This document shows, piece by piece, positions 33,261 through 44,225 of a stretch of 64,000 bases of DNA. Source of the stretch: Rhizomys pruinosus (Eukaryota > Chordata > Mammalia > Rodentia > Spalacidae); NCBI GenBank assembly GCA_009823505.1, contig VZQC01008831.1, forward strand, positions 33,026 to 97,025. Reading direction: 5' to 3'. The notes beneath the pieces were generated by a model that was not told where the DNA came from, ran no database searches, and worked only from the letters and a program-made list of their open reading frames with translations. Position 1 is the stretch's first letter. The number at the start of each line of letters is the position of its first letter. The position numbers were made by a program, and so were the translations under genes.

Positions 33261-34935
33261 GGAGGACCGGTATCTTTCCGTTTATGTTGTGGCTCTGAAT
33301 ACCGTCATCTCATGGCAAAAAGTGGGGCCCTGAAGCCCGGGACAATCCCTAACCCTATGGATTGTTAGAGCAGACTAGTTATAAAAGCTTTCTGAACCCC
33401 TGGATTAATACAAGATCCCCCAGCTCAGAATAATTCCATCCCAGTTTCCGGAAGTGAGGCTCACAGATGGGGAACTTTTTTGTTGTTTTTTTAATACTCA
33501 CCTTGTAAGTCAAATGTTCAGTGAATCGCCAAGTTTGTAAGAGATCTGGAATTTTGCCCTTCCATCGAAGATGGCCCAGGACACATCCTTGGAGGGGTGT
33601 CTAGGATATTGGCCCATCTCCCTCCCCTACCCCCAAAGAATAACCAGAGTGTTCTTTCATCTGTCTTGTAACTTTGGGCACTGTAAGAGGTCAGAGGTTT
33701 TAGTGGAACTTATCTTGAGAGCATTTGGCAGTTGCTATTGGTAGCTGGAGAAAGCCTTAGGCTCTGAACCATTTGAATTTTTTCAGAAATGACGGTTATA
33801 ATTTTTTTTTCGCAGGCTAGGCCCTGGACTGAATTGTTTTCACCCTAAGTCAGAGCATGACTTGAAAACTCTAGACTAGAAATTAATAACACAAGTCTTC
33901 CAGCTTTATTTGCTTCCACCCTCCTCTGAACTGTGAACATGTGATACGCTTTAAAAATGCATGTACTAGCACAATTTATCAGAATAGCAATCCTTTTTGG
34001 ATGGCAAGTTGAAGAGAAACTATGTAGTCTTAAGATCTAAAGTTTAAGGATAACTTGGGATGAGAACTGTTGGGGCAATTAAACATGGTTATTGTATAGA
34101 TTAGAGCGGTAAACCAGCTATAGAGCCCTCAGAATTACTTCTTTCCATTAGGAGGAAATCCACCCATACATAGAACAGTTGGACAAGTGAATGCAAAATG
34201 TAAAGAGTTAATTTGAGGCCAGACGAATTAAAAATGTATTCATGTATAAATATTTGCTTGTTAAAAACACTTGGAGATTTTTACTGTTATTTGAGATGAG
34301 ATAGGAGGGAATGCTAACAGGCTATAACAATGTCCACAATTTTAGTAGCCTCCAAAGGTTGTTGCTGCCATGCTCATAATTTTCAACACCTGTTTATTTG
34401 GCCCTTGAGAATTTGCAGGATTTGTTATAGGAAAGATACATGCCTGAAAATGAGATGAATTTCATCTCTTTCTTTTGAACTGCCTTTCTGGGTCATCCAG
34501 GTTTTCATTTCTCTCGTTGCCTGTTATGTTCCTGAGTCTGAGTAATTTGCTTTTTTATGGCCTCCTGGTTGCCTCCTGACTGCCACTAGCCACATAAAGA
34601 TTCAGTGAATTTGCAAACCAATCCATTCACAATCCATCACCCTTGCTGATAAATTAAACAGTGTCTTTCTGTGACTGCAATGTGATTTGTATGGGGAAAA
34701 ACCAGGAATTGTTAACTCCCTCTTTTCAGTCTTCCTCCCTGACTATGCTTGCTTTGTGATGGGGCGCACTGCAACATCCAGGCAGGTGCAAACTGGAGCT
34801 TAGGGTTGAGAAACTGAAAAGGAAATGAATGGAAGTGTTTTGTTTCCCTTGGTCGTCACCTTTAAATTGGGGACACAGTAGCATGTATAATTGTAAGCAG
34901 GCCTGTGGCCCATCAAAGATAGGAAGATGGAGCTT
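33261..34935. other. GEMIN8 intron 1 (inferred), repeat-poor
   Basis: About 1.7 kb with no repeat recognised. It may contain untranslated exons or enhancers that cannot be proved here. Confidence 0.4.
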
Positions 34936-34937
34936 GG

Positions 34938-35056
34938 GGGGCTGGCAAAATGGCTCTGTAGGCAAAGACACTTGCAACCAAGACTGGCATCCTGAGTTTG
35001 CTCTCCAGGACCTACGTGGAAGAAGAATGGCAGACTCCTGCAAGTTGTCGTCTTCT

Positions 35057-35062
<6 letters not shown>
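34938..35062 (+). repeat. tRNA-derived SINE
   Basis: GGCTGGCAAAATGGCTCTGT, CTCCAGGACCTACGTGGAAG and AAGTTGTCGTCTTCTGTAAC. Tail becomes (AC)n. Confidence 0.7.

Positions 35063-35145
<83 letters not shown>
35059..35145. repeat. (AC)n then (TC)n microsatellite
   Basis: AC tract 35059-35089 followed by about 26 TC units. Confidence 0.97.
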
Positions 35146-35149
35146 AAAA

Positions 35150-36055
35150 TGCTTTGAAACAGAAAGAGCTTGAACAACTCCTGTGGGTGGAAGAAGGCTG
35201 TTTAGGCTTATGCCATCTTTAATGTTCAAATGACTAGTAGGGGCCATACAAACCCACAGGAGGAAGCCCATGAGGGCATCCAGCCTCATGACCTCACCAG
35301 CCACCATAAAGGCTGCTGGAGTAGGTGAGCAGGAAACACAAGTATTGGAAATCCCTGTTTTATTAGTTTTCTTCATCGACTTGCCTATCAGTGTTTGTAC
35401 AACTGAAAGGCATTTCGGGTACGGTTAGCATTGGTTGTTCAGGGAGTTCTTAAATCACAGGTGACCTAATTTCTGTTACTCAAATGTATCATGGTGCCTT
35501 CATTTATTTTGCTGTAAACTCCCTTCTACTTTGTAACGGTGTAGACTGAGGGTCTTAGTATCCCCCCAAAGTCTCTGGGTGGCTCAGAGCCAAATCAGTG
35601 GGAGCCTCTACAGGAAAAGTGTGAATTGCCAGGCTTTAGCGACAATGACTGAAGCAATGATTGGTTTCTAATGTCTTTTTATGCAAAAGTAAAAGCAAAT
35701 GAGCCTTCATGTATTTACTTTTCAGAATCGTAGTAGAAAAGGAAGACAAGGTAGAAAGGAGAATCAAGTTATAGAGTATACATTATTGTTTAGAAGGGAA
35801 TTTGTGGTTTTAATCTCCATTCTGATTGTCATGACATGTCTTACATTCAATATTTATAAGAATATAAATATGCAAGAAAAAGAATACATTTGATGTCACT
35901 GCCTTTCAACGAAGCTGTATTACATATGGAGATTTTTAAACTTAGTGGAAGTACTCACATTTTACCCATTGAAAAATGACAAAACACTTTAACTCTTGTT
36001 CTTCATGTATATTTATGCATTTAAAAATACATCTTTGAGACCAAGCCGAATAAAT
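35150..36055. other. Intronic unique sequence
   Basis: No repeat or coding exon recognised. Confidence 0.4.
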
Positions 36056-36057
36056 GC

Positions 36058-36060
36058 TTT

Positions 36061-36135
<75 letters not shown>

Positions 36136-36136
36136 C
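36058..36136. repeat. (CTTT)n microsatellite
   Basis: About nineteen uninterrupted CTTT units. Confidence 0.98.
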
Positions 36137-37257
36137 CTTAGAGAGGCTGTATGGGAAAATACATCATTCAAGACTGGGAGGCTCTGTCTTGCCTGTAGGC
36201 CTCAGCAGTGTTTAGTGAATGACCTCAATGCTGGGTGTTTTTTTTTTAGCTCCCTTCTTTGGTGCTTGAGGACAGACAATGAATGGTCTCTGTATTCCCG
36301 GAGCTCAGCTGGGTGGTGACCATGATGCCATTGTGTTCACTGTGGAGGGTTGCCCGGTTTGTAGAGCTGTGGATCCGGCCTTCCCTGACATTGCCAATCT
36401 CTTTTCTTTCGGTTCCACTAGCCCATTAGAAGAAAAGTTGTTCAGTCCCTGAAAGCTTGTGTCAGAAAATAGTAGGGGACTCCGCTGGGTAGGTGGGGAA
36501 TGAAAAATAAAGTGAAAGACCATGGAAAGCCATTTAGACCCAGTGCACCCCTAAGCTTCCTTGAGAGGAGAGTACTGCTATAGTGCCTGGGAATTCTGCA
36601 GTGTTGACTTTGCCAGTGAAGCCAGGCATTTCAAGAGATCCTTACCCACTTACAAATGTTACCAGGACCTATTTTCAGAGCAGATGTATAGCTCCCTTCA
36701 CAGGGAAGTAAATGTGGTATGTTCCTTCCAATCATACCTACTCAGGACGCCGTTCTGCTTGTGTCCTTCTGTTCCTGTCCAGCAGTGGCAATATAGAGAG
36801 GGCTCTCCATCAGAAATCATGGTACTGCCTGTGCTTTCTAAGCCCTGTTGATTGATACTGTTCTGCAGGTCTTTGTCAGCATCATCGTTGTTTTTGCTGC
36901 TGCTGCTTCTAATTAAGTCTTTAAATGTCTTAAAGCTTTTAGAAATGTTCCAATTTCCTTATTTAATCAGGGAAACTTTTTTTTCTTCTTTGGCCCCAAA
37001 TATTAGAAAACACTCACCAAGACTAAAGTTGAGTTGATCATAATTTCTTTCTTCCTTCCACTAGTCTTGCACAGGGCCTAATAATTCATGAAATATATGA
37101 GATTTCTATGGTGCCTCCACTGACTTCCAAGTGGAAAGTGAGGATCAAGTAGGATACTCAATATATTAAGGAGAGAATATTCAAGGTAATATCATGTTAA
37201 CACAGAGTGGTCAACAGGGGGCCAGGAGTTGTTTCATATGTTTTGAAGTGTTATGTG
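36137..37257. other. Intronic unique sequence
   Basis: 1.1 kb with no repeat recognised. An open frame at 36561-36851 has no family I know. Confidence 0.4.
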
Positions 37258-37268
37258 GTGGGGAAGTG

Positions 37269-37542
37269 TTTTTTGTTTGTTCGTTTTTGTTTTTTTGTTT
37301 GTTTTTTGAGACAGGGTCTTCCTGTAGTCCCAGCTGGCCTGGAGCTCACTGTGTAGGTCAGGCTGGTCTTGAACTCACAAAGATCCGCCTGCCTCTGCCT
37401 CCAAAGTGCTCGGATTAAAGGCGTGCACCACCACCCCCTGCACTAAAGACGGTTCTTAGCCGCCATGTGGGTGCTGGGAATCGAACCTGGGTCCTCTGCA
37501 AGAGCACTCAGTGCTCTTAACCACTGAGCCATCTCTGCAGCT
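37269..37542 (-). mobile_element. Chimeric SINE: B2 head fused to B1
   Basis: On the minus strand a B2 head of about 100 bases (tRNA-like promoter through CATGGCGGCTAAGAACCGTC) is joined directly to a complete B1 that ends in one T-rich (poly(A)) tail at 37269-37308. One pair of direct repeats, GTGGGGAAGTG (37258-37268 and 37543-37553), encloses the whole unit, so it entered as one insertion. The fusion point is near 37442-37450. Confidence 0.85.
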
Positions 37543-37553
37543 GTGGGGAAGTG

Positions 37554-37900
37554 GTTTTTTAAGCAAATTAAATATGAAGGTTATGTGGAAAACATTGTAT
37601 GCAACCCACAACCCTTGAATATTTCCTACCTGGATCTTTACAGAAAAAGAAAATGCTAGCATGAAATAAGAGTAATACTAGAAATTCTAATCATAAAACT
37701 TTATGCAATTGCTATTCCTTTAGACTCATTTCTCTATGGTTTATATTATTGGTGTCTAAGAGATTAATTTGTAAATTCAAATCAATTCTTCAGAATGATG
37801 AATTTGAGTATTTATGGGATTTGGGGGGATCTTGAAATGTAAAAGAATATGACAGATGAGTTTGGGAATTCAGGAAGAAAAAAAGCCAAGAGTGAAAAGA
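37554..37900. other. Intronic unique sequence
   Basis: No exon or repeat recognised. Confidence 0.4.
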
Positions 37901-37904
37901 GGAT

Positions 37905-38060
37905 TTCTAAGCCGGGCGTGTTGGCCCACGCCTTTAATCCTAGCACTTGGGAGGCAGAGGCAGGAGGATCTTTGTGAGTTCAAGGCCGGCCTGGTCTACA
38001 GAGTGAGTTCAAGGACAGCTGGGACTATAGGGAGACCCTGTCTCAAAAAAGACAAAAAAA
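37905..38060 (+). repeat. B1 SINE, young
   Basis: AAGCCGGGCGTGTTGGCCCA start, GAGTTCAAGGCCGGCCTGG centre and a poly(A) tail. Confidence 0.95.
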
Positions 38061-38272
38061 AAGTATTTCTGACATCCAGCCCCAATGACACTACACTGCT
38101 GAAGGATGGCAGCAAATTTGATTATAATTACCCCAGTGGCCCAAATTAATTTAATTCCTCTTCTACTTGGTACTCAAAACCAAACAAAATTGCTGGCAAA
38201 GTCCTTGCATTCCATTATTGACATTCATTTCATCTTTACTTCATGGACTAAGTCTTCAAGCAAACTAGCTCC

Positions 38273-38350
38273 TGGGCTGGGGGTATAGCTTGTTGTAAAG
38301 TGCTTACCTGGAATATACAGAGTCCTGGGTTCCATCCTCAGCATAGATCA
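38273..38350 (+). repeat. ID element
   Basis: GGCTGGGGGTATAGCTTGTT A-box region and GGGTTCCATCCTCAGC B-box region. Confidence 0.75.
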
Positions 38351-38798
38351 GGGAAAGTTTGCGATATCTTATAGTTGATGAGACACACCAGCCTTATGTG
38401 AACTGCATTTGGTTGGGAAGCTATATCTGGCTTTCTTTAGTGAGCAAAGATGATTTTCCTGTCTTCTGATTTGCACATAAATGTTTAGAGTAAACATCAG
38501 GTGATTTCCTGTCGCTCAGTATCCACTGCAGCAGTCCTGCTGTCAAATTATTTGTTGAATCCAAATTGCAAGCAGCGTCTGCAAAACAGTGCTCCTTCTC
38601 CTTTCTAATCACAGTCATTGCTGTTTGAGCTTCCAAGAGCACATCACGAGTTACCCTGGAACCTCTTCAACAGTCATCTGCTTTATCACAAGGACCTAAA
38701 CTTCTAGCTGTAGCAGAAGGAACTCTGCTATCTCATGCAAAGAAGTCTAGATTGGTTTGGTTCCATTCAGTTTGCTTTGGTTAGGTTGAGGTGGGGTG
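38351..38798. other. Intronic unique sequence
   Basis: No exon or repeat recognised. Confidence 0.4.
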
Positions 38799-38799
38799 G

Positions 38800-38950
38800 T
38801 TTGCTTGGTTTTTGAGTCAGGGTCTCAATATATAGGCCAAGCTGATCTGGAACTTGCTAATATAGCCAATGATGGCCTCAAACTTTCCATCCTCCTGCCC
38901 CAGACTCCTGAGTGCTGGGATCACAGGCATGTACCACCATACCCAGCTAG
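38800..38950 (-). repeat. B1 SINE
   Basis: Reversed: GAGTCAGGGTCTCAATATAT and GAGTGCTGGGATCACAGGCA. Confidence 0.85.
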
Positions 38951-39795
38951 GATGCCAAGTTCTTAATTTCCAGAAGACTCAACAGATGTCTCTTGGGCTT
39001 TTCTTATTTAATTCCTATGCTACTACTTGTTAATCTAGAAAACAAATGTGATTAAGACATGCCTGGAGTTCATTTCAATATCATTAGATGCTGCAGATTC
39101 TGAAAGCTATTTAGATTTCAGTGATAGAAGTAGGAAATGTGGCTTTCGTGAATTAGCCACCCTCAGCTTACAGTGTAGCACTTATGTGTGTGCTGATTTC
39201 TAACATAATAGCATTAGTTTTATTTCTTTGGGTGGTAACCTACCCAATTACAGACTGTTTTATCACATTCACATTTAGCTGAGTTTTTAGGTAATGGTCC
39301 TTGTTTTAAACCTTTAAATTCTGGTTGAAATGTAAGATTAGTTCAATTTCCACAATTGACCGCATTTGAAGTTGCTAGCCATTCACACTCACTGCACATG
39401 TGCCCAGTCCTGAATTTAGGGTGAGGAGCAGTAGGTATGGGCTGTGTTGAAGATAAGTTTGCAGAAGGGCACCTCACAGTGCTTAAGAACTTGTTGTGTT
39501 TAAGGGGCATATGCTTGGTTCTCTTTAGGTTAAATCTGAAAAGCCAGTAGTCAGTGTGCTGTCTCAGTCTGTATAATACCCATAGGAGATACTTCATTGA
39601 GGTTACAAAATAAGTCAAGTTTATTTCTTAAGGCTTGGGAATATCTTTAATTTTATCCTCTAGTTAAGTAAGATAAATAGGACTCCTCCAGAATCTGATT
39701 TCTAGATTTTCAAAACCTTCACTAGCCCATTGCTTGAGCTTTTGTCTCACAGAATCTTAAATGCGTGTACATTTCAGGATATTATTTTTTTGATT
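38951..39795. other. Intronic unique sequence
   Basis: No exon or repeat recognised. Confidence 0.4.
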
Positions 39796-39799
39796 AATT

Positions 39800-39895
39800 G
39801 TTTTGATTTTTTTCTTTATGACAAGATCTCTGTTAGCCCAGGCTGGTTTTGACCTCACAGCCAATGTGCTGGAATTGTAGGCTTAAGCCATTCAT
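39800..39895 (-). repeat. B1 fragment
   Basis: GACAAGATCTCTGTTAGCCC and GTGCTGGAATTGTAGGCTTA. Confidence 0.6.
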
Positions 39896-39918
39896 CTTCT
39901 GTTAAAATTTATTGCTCT

Positions 39919-39920
<2 letters not shown>

Positions 39921-39968
<48 letters not shown>

Positions 39969-39990
39969 TGTGTGTGTATGTGTGTGTATG
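39921..39990. repeat. (CT)n-(GT)n microsatellite
   Basis: About 22 CT units then a short GT tract with TATG steps. Confidence 0.95.
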
Positions 39991-40122
39991 CAAGCACAGG
40001 TATGTGAGTGTGCACACCAAGGTCAGAGCACAACTTTCAAGAGTTGGTTCTTCCCTTCCACTGTGGGTTCCACAGATCATTCTCATGTAATAGGGCATTT
40101 ACCCTCTAAGCAATCTCATCAG
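39991..40122 (-). repeat. tRNA-derived SINE
   Basis: Reversed: CCAAGGTCAGAGCACAACTT, GTGGGTTCCACAGATCATTC and CCTCTAAGCAATCTCATCAG. Confidence 0.65.
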
Positions 40123-40140
40123 CCATAAAATTTAATTTTT

Positions 40141-40358
40141 TTTAATTTTATTTATTTTTGTATGTGTATGAATGTACTGTCTGCATGTAGGTTTGGGCAC
40201 CCAGGCCGTGCAGTGCCACGGAGGTCAGAAGAGGGTGTCAGATTCCCCTGGAACTGGAGTTATAGATGGTTCTTAGCCGCCATGTGGGTGCTGGGGATCA
40301 AACCCAGGTCCTCTGCAAGAGTGGTCAGTGCTCTTAACCGCTAGGCTATCTCACCAGC
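40141..40358 (-). repeat. B2 SINE, without internal duplication
   Basis: Reversed full-length B2. Flanking direct repeats CATAAAATTTAATTTTT (40124-40140 and 40359-40375). Confidence 0.95.
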
Positions 40359-40381
40359 CATAAAATTTAATTTTTTAAAGT

Positions 40382-40592
40382 TATTTGTATTTTATGTGTA
40401 TGGGTGATTTGCCTGCATGTATGTAAATGCACCATGTGTGACATACCTGTGGATGCCAGAAGAGGTCATCAGATCCTCTGGAGGTGGAGTTACCAACAGT
40501 TGCAAGCTGCCATGTGGGTGCTGAGAAACAAACCCAGGTCCTCTGCAAGAGCAGCCAGTGCTCTTAGCCACCTGAGCCATCTCTCCAGCCTG
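40382..40592 (-). repeat. B3/B2 SINE
   Basis: Reversed: TTTTATGTGTATGGGTGATT, CCTCTGGAGGTGGAGTTACC and ATCTCTCCAGCC. Confidence 0.88.
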
Positions 40593-40929
40593 CCATCCTT
40601 AAATTTATTTTAAGTGGACTGTAAATGTGTACAGGTAGAGATTCAACCATTCCATGGATGAGTGAATGACCACAGGTAAGTTACATGGCAAGAAAACGAG
40701 TAAGAGTGGCAGAGCAATGCTGTTTGGCAGAAGCAATTAAAATATGCTATGCCTCAAGAGTCTCCTGCAAGGAAGCAAGGTGATTAGGGAGTTTCCTATG
40801 AATCCAAAACCAAAGCTGAGGCTGGAGAGACATCTTTTATACAAGTCGCAAAAATAAGGCAGGACCCAATAGAGACTTCTAGTCAGCTGGAAAGATACAT
40901 TATTCTCAAGCCTGGAGAGAAACTAAGGT

Positions 40930-41050
40930 TGTTCTGGAGAGATGTTTCAATGTGTAAAGGTACCTACCACCAAGTATATTGACCTAAGCTTAATCCCCAG
41001 AAACAGAGTGTATAAGGAGAGAACCTACACACAGTAAATAAATGTTAAAA
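40930..41050 (+). repeat. tRNA-derived SINE, diverged
   Basis: CTGGAGAGATGTTTCAATGT, TACCTACCACCAAGTATATT and TTAATCCCCAGAAACAG. Confidence 0.6.
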
Positions 41051-41415
41051 ACAGAAAAAGAGAGAGAAACCAAGATTATTGTAAATAGACACTAGCCTAT
41101 GTTTAGGGCTAGTAAAGTAATGGCTGTTAGCCTTTAGCCCATGCTCTGTATCTTATTTTATATATACACAGTACTAAATAATTATATGATTATTTTCGTA
41201 GACTTGTCTTTCAGTAAATTAAGTAGAGCACTAAACTATGCTTGACTCTTTAACTCATACAGATCACAAGGTCACAGCCTAGGTTGACAGGTTCTTGTTG
41301 TGTGAAGGCTGACAAGAAACAGCCTATTAGGAGATGTTTTATAAACCAAGAAATAGCCCCAAATTTCCCATACTGATCAAATGCTCATACTATTCTTGCT
41401 CTTTCTTATTTTCAG

Positions 41416-41444
41416 GGCCCTCTTTTCCAGAGATAACAGCAATG
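41416..41444 (+). CDS. GEMIN8: GEMIN8 start exon (ATG is its last codon)
   Basis: A strong acceptor (polypyrimidine run ending TTATTTTCAG at 41415) opens a 29-nt exon that ends in ATG at 41442-41444, directly followed by the donor GTAAGA. Joined to the next exon this gives a phase-0 junction reading Met-Ala-Ser, and the +4 G of the Kozak context comes from the next exon (GCAATG/G). Only the last three bases are coding, and the rest is 5' UTR. The call rests on the perfect fit of splice sites, phase and start codon to the downstream GEMIN8 exon. It has not been checked against a transcript, and the intron between them is 1640 bp. Confidence 0.82.
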
Positions 41445-41506
41445 GTAAGATTACCTATTTTTCTTATGAATTTAAAAAAGAATTACCCTTTCATTCTTGA
41501 TATTTG

Positions 41507-41602
41507 GTATGGGGATGTAGCTCAGTGATAGAGCATTTGCCTAGCATGCACAATACTCTACATTCAATCACCAGCATTGCCCCTCCCACCAAAAATTCAT
41601 AA
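41507..41602 (+). repeat. ID element
   Basis: GGGATGTAGCTCAGTGATAG A box and CATTCAATCACCAGCATTGC B-box region. It starts 62 bases after the start-codon exon. Confidence 0.85.
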
Positions 41603-41662
41603 TAGATTATTTTCATAATGCAAACCAAAGAAAAAATAGGTTGATTATCCAAAATCAAAAGG

Positions 41663-41814
41663 CTTTTTTTGTTTTGTTTTGCTTTTTTGAGACAGGGTCT
41701 CCCTATAGCCCCACCTGGTCCAGACCTCCTTATGTAGACTAGCCTGGCCTCAATCTCAGATTTCCTCTTGTCTGGAGCATTGGGATTAAAGGAGTGTGCC
41801 ACCACACCCAGCTC
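41663..41814 (-). repeat. B1 SINE
   Basis: Reversed, with T-rich tail, GAGACAGGGTCTCCCTATAG and CACCACACCCAGCTC. CAAAAGGCTTTT / CAAAAGCTTTT flanks suggest the target duplication. Confidence 0.9.
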
Positions 41815-42119
41815 CAAAAGCTTTTAAAGAGACCAGCATGACATATTCAAAAAGTCTCAGATTTTGAAGCAGTACAGATTTTGGATTTTCAGAATGTGAC
41901 TTTTCAGGGAGGCTTAATCAGTAAAATGTATGCAGATATGCCAAAATCCAAAGACCACTGAAATTTGAAACACTTGTGGTCCCAACATTTCAGTTAAGGT
42001 GTACTCAACCTGGACATCACACAACTAAAAGTAAAAGCATCATCTAGTACATTAGTAGACAGCCATCTCGGACTTTTCTAGGTGGAGCTAGTACTGATGG
42101 CAAAGATGACTGGTATCAG
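41815..42119. other. Intronic unique sequence
   Basis: No exon or clear repeat seen. Confidence 0.4.
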
Positions 42120-42340
42120 ATGTTTTATCTCTTGTTTTATCAAAAATCAGTCAGTAAAGTAGAAAGGGGACTAGTTGGGAAAAGAAGAAAACCTCAGGGG
42201 GAGTGAGAGGGAGATAAAAGAGGTAATGAGTGAGGGATAAATATGATCAAAGTACGTGTTTGTATGAAGATCTCACAATGAGACCCATTGTGTATGATTA
42301 ACGTATGCTAGTTGAAAGTAATAAAATTAACTCAATAGAA
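42120..42340 (+). mobile_element. L1 3' end fragment (Lx-like)
   Basis: GGGGGAGTGAGAGGGAGATA, ATATGATCAAAGTACGTGTT and CAATGAGACCCATTGTGTAT follow the rodent L1 3' UTR order. Confidence 0.65.
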
Positions 42341-42391
42341 ATAGATATTGGGAATAAAAGGAAGGCTTTATGAGCCTCTGTCCTAAATTAC

Positions 42392-42835
42392 TTGGTTTCT
42401 TTTTCCTCTTGTGATGAGATACTCAGGCAAAAGCAACTTAAGGGAGAAAGGGTTATTTTTTTTTTTTTTTGAGACAGGGTCTCCCTGTAGCTCCAGCTGT
42501 GTTGAAATTATTTTGACTGAAGCTCAAGACTACATAAAGTCAGTCCAGGAGGCAGAGAAATCAAGGCAGTAGGAGCCTGAAGCAGCTGTTCATATCGCAT
42601 CCCCACTCAGGAACAGAGGGTGATGAGTGCACACTGCTGCTCAGTTCCCTTTCTCCCTTTAGACAGTCTAGGTTCCTAGCCAGGGGAATGGTCCTGCCTA
42701 TAGTGGATGGGTCTTTCCACCTCAATTAACAGGATCAAGGGAATGTCCCACAGGCATGCACAGAGACCTATCTCCCAGGTGATTCTAGATCCTGTTAAGT
42801 CGTCAACACCAATCAGCACATTATATAAAGGTCCA
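42392..42835 (-). mobile_element. MaLR/ORR1-like LTR
   Basis: Reversed landmarks: CTCTTGTGATGAGATACTCA, GCAACTTAAGGGAGAAAGGG, GTCTTTCCACCTCAATTAAC and GGTGATTCTAGATCCTGTTA. It is interrupted by a B1 3' fragment at 42454-42503. Confidence 0.7.
42454..42503 (-). repeat. 5'-truncated B1 in LTR
   Basis: A T run, then GAGACAGGGTCTCCCTGTAGC. Only the B1 3' end is present. Confidence 0.75.
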
Positions 42836-43084
42836 TAACCTTAAACTATTGTCCTGTGGATACCTGAGGTACACATCCTCAGAAAGCAAGTATATGTAAA
42901 TTTGGTTTCTGTTCTGGGTGCATACCTATTTTACCCTTTTTTAAAAGCTCAGTAGCATCCTCATCAAAAGTACATGTTCAGTAGATACTTAGTAAATGGC
43001 TGTCAGTTAGTTGATTAAACATTTGAAGAGTCGCTGGAGGATGAACCATTTGATGTCTATCATACATGTCCCTTGATTTTGTAG

Positions 43085-43559
43085 GCATCAAACTGGAGTT
43101 CTACTTGGTATTCTCACCCAGTATATGCAAGATACTGGGAACATTATCATCTTGCAATGGCTTGGATGCAAAGCCACCAGCATGCCTACAGAAAGGCCAG
43201 GGAATGCTATTTCAATTTGCCATGGTCCTTCTTTCCGTCGTTTCTTCCCTGGAGATACACTGATTATGAGAACGGGTATCCTCAGCCTCAGGTCTTCCAA
43301 GGCCAGAACATGGCCTGGCAGAATTCTCCCTACAGTTTTTCACATTTTGAAAGCTCCGGGCAGCCTCTGCATGACAGCAGCAGGGCCCAAACATTCACAG
43401 GAGAAGACCATCCTCTGTATGAAGAGGAAGAGATGGAGTCGGAGTCGGAGTCAGAGTCAGAGTCAGATGAGGGGGTGGTGTGTGACCTGACCAACATGGA
43501 GATCACAGATGAGCTCCGCGAGTACTTTGCACAGACCGAGAGGCACAAAGAAGAGCGAC
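43085..43559 (+). CDS. GEMIN8: GEMIN8 main coding exon (residues 2-159)
   Basis: Gemin8 is a subunit of the SMN complex. It contacts SMN and recruits the Gemin6-Gemin7 pair, and the complex loads Sm proteins onto snRNAs in the cytoplasm and is also found in Gems. This 475-bp exon follows an acceptor (TTTTGTAG) and ends at a strong donor (CGAC/GTAAGT). It reads open in one frame and ends in phase 1. Family features are [20 protein letters not shown] (about residues 9-28), [10 protein letters not shown] and FNLPW in the N-terminal third, an acidic stretch with five Glu-Ser pairs (residues 119-128), and [20 protein letters not shown] (about 138-157). The human protein has about 242 residues, so roughly 80 C-terminal residues must lie in a further exon not found here. 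The frame stays open past the donor to 43780, but that part is intron and B1. Intact splice sites argue against a retrocopy. Confidence 0.93.
43436..43465 (+). repeat. GEMIN8: In-frame hexanucleotide repeat in GEMIN8
   Basis: Two GAGTCG then three GAGTCA units encode (Glu-Ser)5 inside the acidic segment. Confidence 0.95.
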
Positions 43560-43746
43560 GTAAGTTCAGGACTGTTTGTGCTTTTTCATTATCCAGACTT
43601 GCATCTATTTTCTTCTCTAACATATTGTGTTATTTTATAAATTTTCCTTTGGGTACAGTTAATAATCTAAATCTAGTCATAAACCCAGAAAAAAATGTGG
43701 TGATCTTTTACCCCAATGACATTCCTCCCCTGAATTATTTCCTAGT

Positions 43747-43922
43747 TTTGGTTTGGGTTTTTTTGTTTGTTTTTGTTTGACTTTTGAAACAGAGTTTCCC
43801 TACAGCCCCAGCTGGCCTGGAACTCACTATGTGGACCAGGCTGGCCTCTGTCTCTCAGAGATGTATCTGCCTCTGCCTCTTGAGTGCTGGGATTAAAGGC
43901 ATACACCACCATGCCTGGCTCC
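43747..43922 (-). repeat. B1 SINE
   Basis: Reversed: T/G-rich tail, GAGTTTCCCTACAGCCCCAG and CACCACCATGCCTGGCT. TCCTAG flanks on both sides. Confidence 0.92.
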
Positions 43923-44022
43923 TAGAGTTATTTTATATAGAACTGTTCATTTTGTTTGACCACAACACAGCTTATCCTAATAATACCGTTACCATTTCTT
44001 GAACATTAGACACACATCCAGA

Positions 44023-44080
44023 TGGAGTGTGTGTGTGTATGTGTGTGTGTGTGTGTGTATGTGTGTGTGTGTGTGTGTCT
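44023..44080. repeat. (GT)n microsatellite
   Basis: GT tract broken by two TATG steps. Confidence 0.96.
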
Positions 44081-44117
44081 GCATGCATGTATTTTCTAAT
44101 CTACACATCAGTCCCTC

Positions 44118-44225
44118 AAGGTCTTAAATTCACTTTACAAATGAGGAAAGTGAACTTCAAGGAGGTTAATTACAGAGCTACTCATTTGCTGTTAGGATCC
44201 ACATGTCTGCCTGACTGCACCCTCC
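44118..44225 (+). repeat. MIR SINE
   Basis: CTTTACAAATGAGGAAAGTG and TCAAGGAGGTTAATTACAG match MIR. Confidence 0.7.

Noticed and set aside
35996..36319. 107-codon frame rich in FLSFF
   Set aside because: It is the (CTTT)n microsatellite with flanks.
43560..43780. Continuation of the GEMIN8 reading frame past the donor
   Set aside because: It begins at a perfect GTAAGT donor, has no GEMIN8 similarity and runs into a B1 tail. It is intron.
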